Virus record (IMG/VR): IMGVR_UViG_3300032050_000900
Span: 1 to 22,052 of that record
DNA: 22,052 bases
Reading direction: 5' to 3' (one strand)
Origin: a virus
Numbering within the stretch: position 1 is the stretch's first letter; each line of letters opens with the position of its first letter. The position numbers and the translations under genes are program-made. This document shows positions 21,342-22,052 of this stretch, piece after piece. Under the pieces are notes generated by a model. It made no database searches, was not told where the DNA came from, and was given only the letters and a program-made list of their open reading frames with translations.

Positions 21342-22052
21342 GTATTTTTAAAATTTGTAATAGATTAACGATTGTCCACGCACCAAATCCGTTCTGCCCT
21401 GTCGGGATGACGTTGTGCGCAGTTGGGCATATTTCCACAACTCTTGGGTGTTTCATCTGCTCGGCTATTGCAAAGGCCATTGACTGGTTGCCGATAAATA
21501 GATTGCATCCCGATATTACCTGTGCGAGTTCGTAAAAATCTTTTACCGGGTAGTGTTTTATGTTTGGCAACTTGGCGGAAATCACCCGAAATTCATCAGG
21601 CAGGCCGACAAAAGTTATTCTGTCCTGATATTGACGGAGTGCAGTGTAATCAAAAGTGGGGTTGTGGTAACGGCTTGTCCGATTTAAAACAATATCAAAT
21701 GCTTCGGGGCTGGGTGCTAAATCAAAGTTAATCGGCACGGATAAATCGCAGGTCAGTTCCGGGTAGATATGAAAATACCACTGTGAGATATGCCCTGTGT
21801 AATTATGAAACTTGCGGAATAGGTCAAAATTGTAATCAACTTTCTCATCATTTTCGGTTATGTGGATATCATTGATGAAATCCAAACCCCACAACAAAGG
21901 TTCCAGCATTTCAGCCATTTGCCTATTCATCTGCACGTTGCCCATCGGGTGCGACATATTGCCGTATTTGCCCGGTACGTTTATATGCAGGTACAAATCA
22001 ACGGTTTCGCCTTTCAGCTCGGCAGCTTTCCGCATGGCAGGTAAGGAGTAAA
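21334..22052 (-). CDS. glycosyltransferase, GT9/heptosyltransferase-like (5' end outside window)
   Basis: At least 238 residues. The frame stays open to the window edge: before the first in-window Met (22035) it reads YSLPAM, matching the 'GD..YSLPA.R' start of GT9-type enzymes, so the true start lies upstream. The C-terminal domain has CNLFIGNQSMAFAIAEQMKH and PRVVEICPTAHNVIP, the GNQS...AIAE...RVVE pattern of the donor-binding half. It likely transfers a sugar to a glycan. It is the first visible gene of a cassette with a methyltransferase and a GT4-like enzyme. The acceptor is unknown. Confidence 0.7.
   Translation of the reverse strand, partial: YSLPAMRKAAELKGETVDLYLHINVPGKYGNMSHPMGNVQMNRQMAEMLEPLLWGLDFINDIHITENDEKVDYNFDLFRKFHNYTGHISQWYFHIYPELTCDLSVPINFDLAPSPEAFDIVLNRTSRYHNPTFDYTALRQYQDRITFVGLPDEFRVISAKLPNIKHYPVKDFYELAQVISGCNLFIGNQSMAFAIAEQMKHPRVVEICPTAHNVIPTGQNGFGAWTIVNLLQILKIHG

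Noticed and set aside
1-22052. CRISPR array, insertion sequence or integrase
   Set aside because: No spaced direct repeats, transposase or recombinase motifs were seen, so lysogeny cannot be judged from this window.

Overview
This window is a stretch of a tailed double-stranded DNA phage or prophage whose host belongs to the Bacteroidota. Every convincing gene lies on the minus strand. The host assignment rests on four things: A-rich or featureless ribosome-binding regions instead of Shine-Dalgarno sequences, promoters of the TTTG / TAnnTTTG type, and portal, capsid and tail-fibre proteins that look like those of Bacteroidota phages. The tape measure, tail chaperone and HK97-like head proteins indicate a siphovirus-like virion. 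The right edge cuts through a gene. The left edge lies just after the lysis genes.

Read in the direction of transcription (from about 22052 down to 1), the layout is as follows. (1) 22052-19772 is an accessory and packaging block: a GT9-like glycosyltransferase (partial), a SAM methyltransferase, a ParB-like protein, a small-terminase-like protein and a small basic ORF. (2) 19775-17255 holds a GT4-like glycosyltransferase, the large terminase and a small AT-rich gene. (3) 17258-9810 is the tail block: a tail assembly chaperone with a probable -1 frameshift extension, a tRNA-like element, a gp10-like tail-completion protein, two large tail-tip proteins and the tape measure. (4) 9793-3196 is the head block: an XkdF-like protease, scaffold, major capsid protein, probable tail tube, a small virion protein, portal, a connector-like protein and a tail-terminator-like protein. 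(5) 3194-1862 holds fibre genes. (6) 1865-74 is the lysis block: a small holin-like protein, a second membrane protein, a spanin-like coiled-coil protein, a short protein and a YkuD-like / peptidoglycan-binding lysin.

Most neighbouring genes overlap by ATGA or a few bases, so translation is probably coupled. Two intrinsic terminators with minus-strand polarity follow the capsid and tail-tube genes. Promoter-like boxes precede the scaffold gene, the portal operon, the tRNA-like element and a lysis gene. A related box, ACCTACTTTTA, recurs just upstream of several start codons.

The most unusual items are: a T9 slippery run placed exactly where the chaperone must shift -1; a tRNA-like element with about 40 extra bases in its anticodon region, whose 3' end abuts the next start codon; a 12-bp GAAA-tetraloop terminator on the otherwise empty plus strand beside the small terminase; a tandem 11-bp repeat before the small terminase; and a portal protein extended by about 190 residues carrying a winged-helix-like segment.
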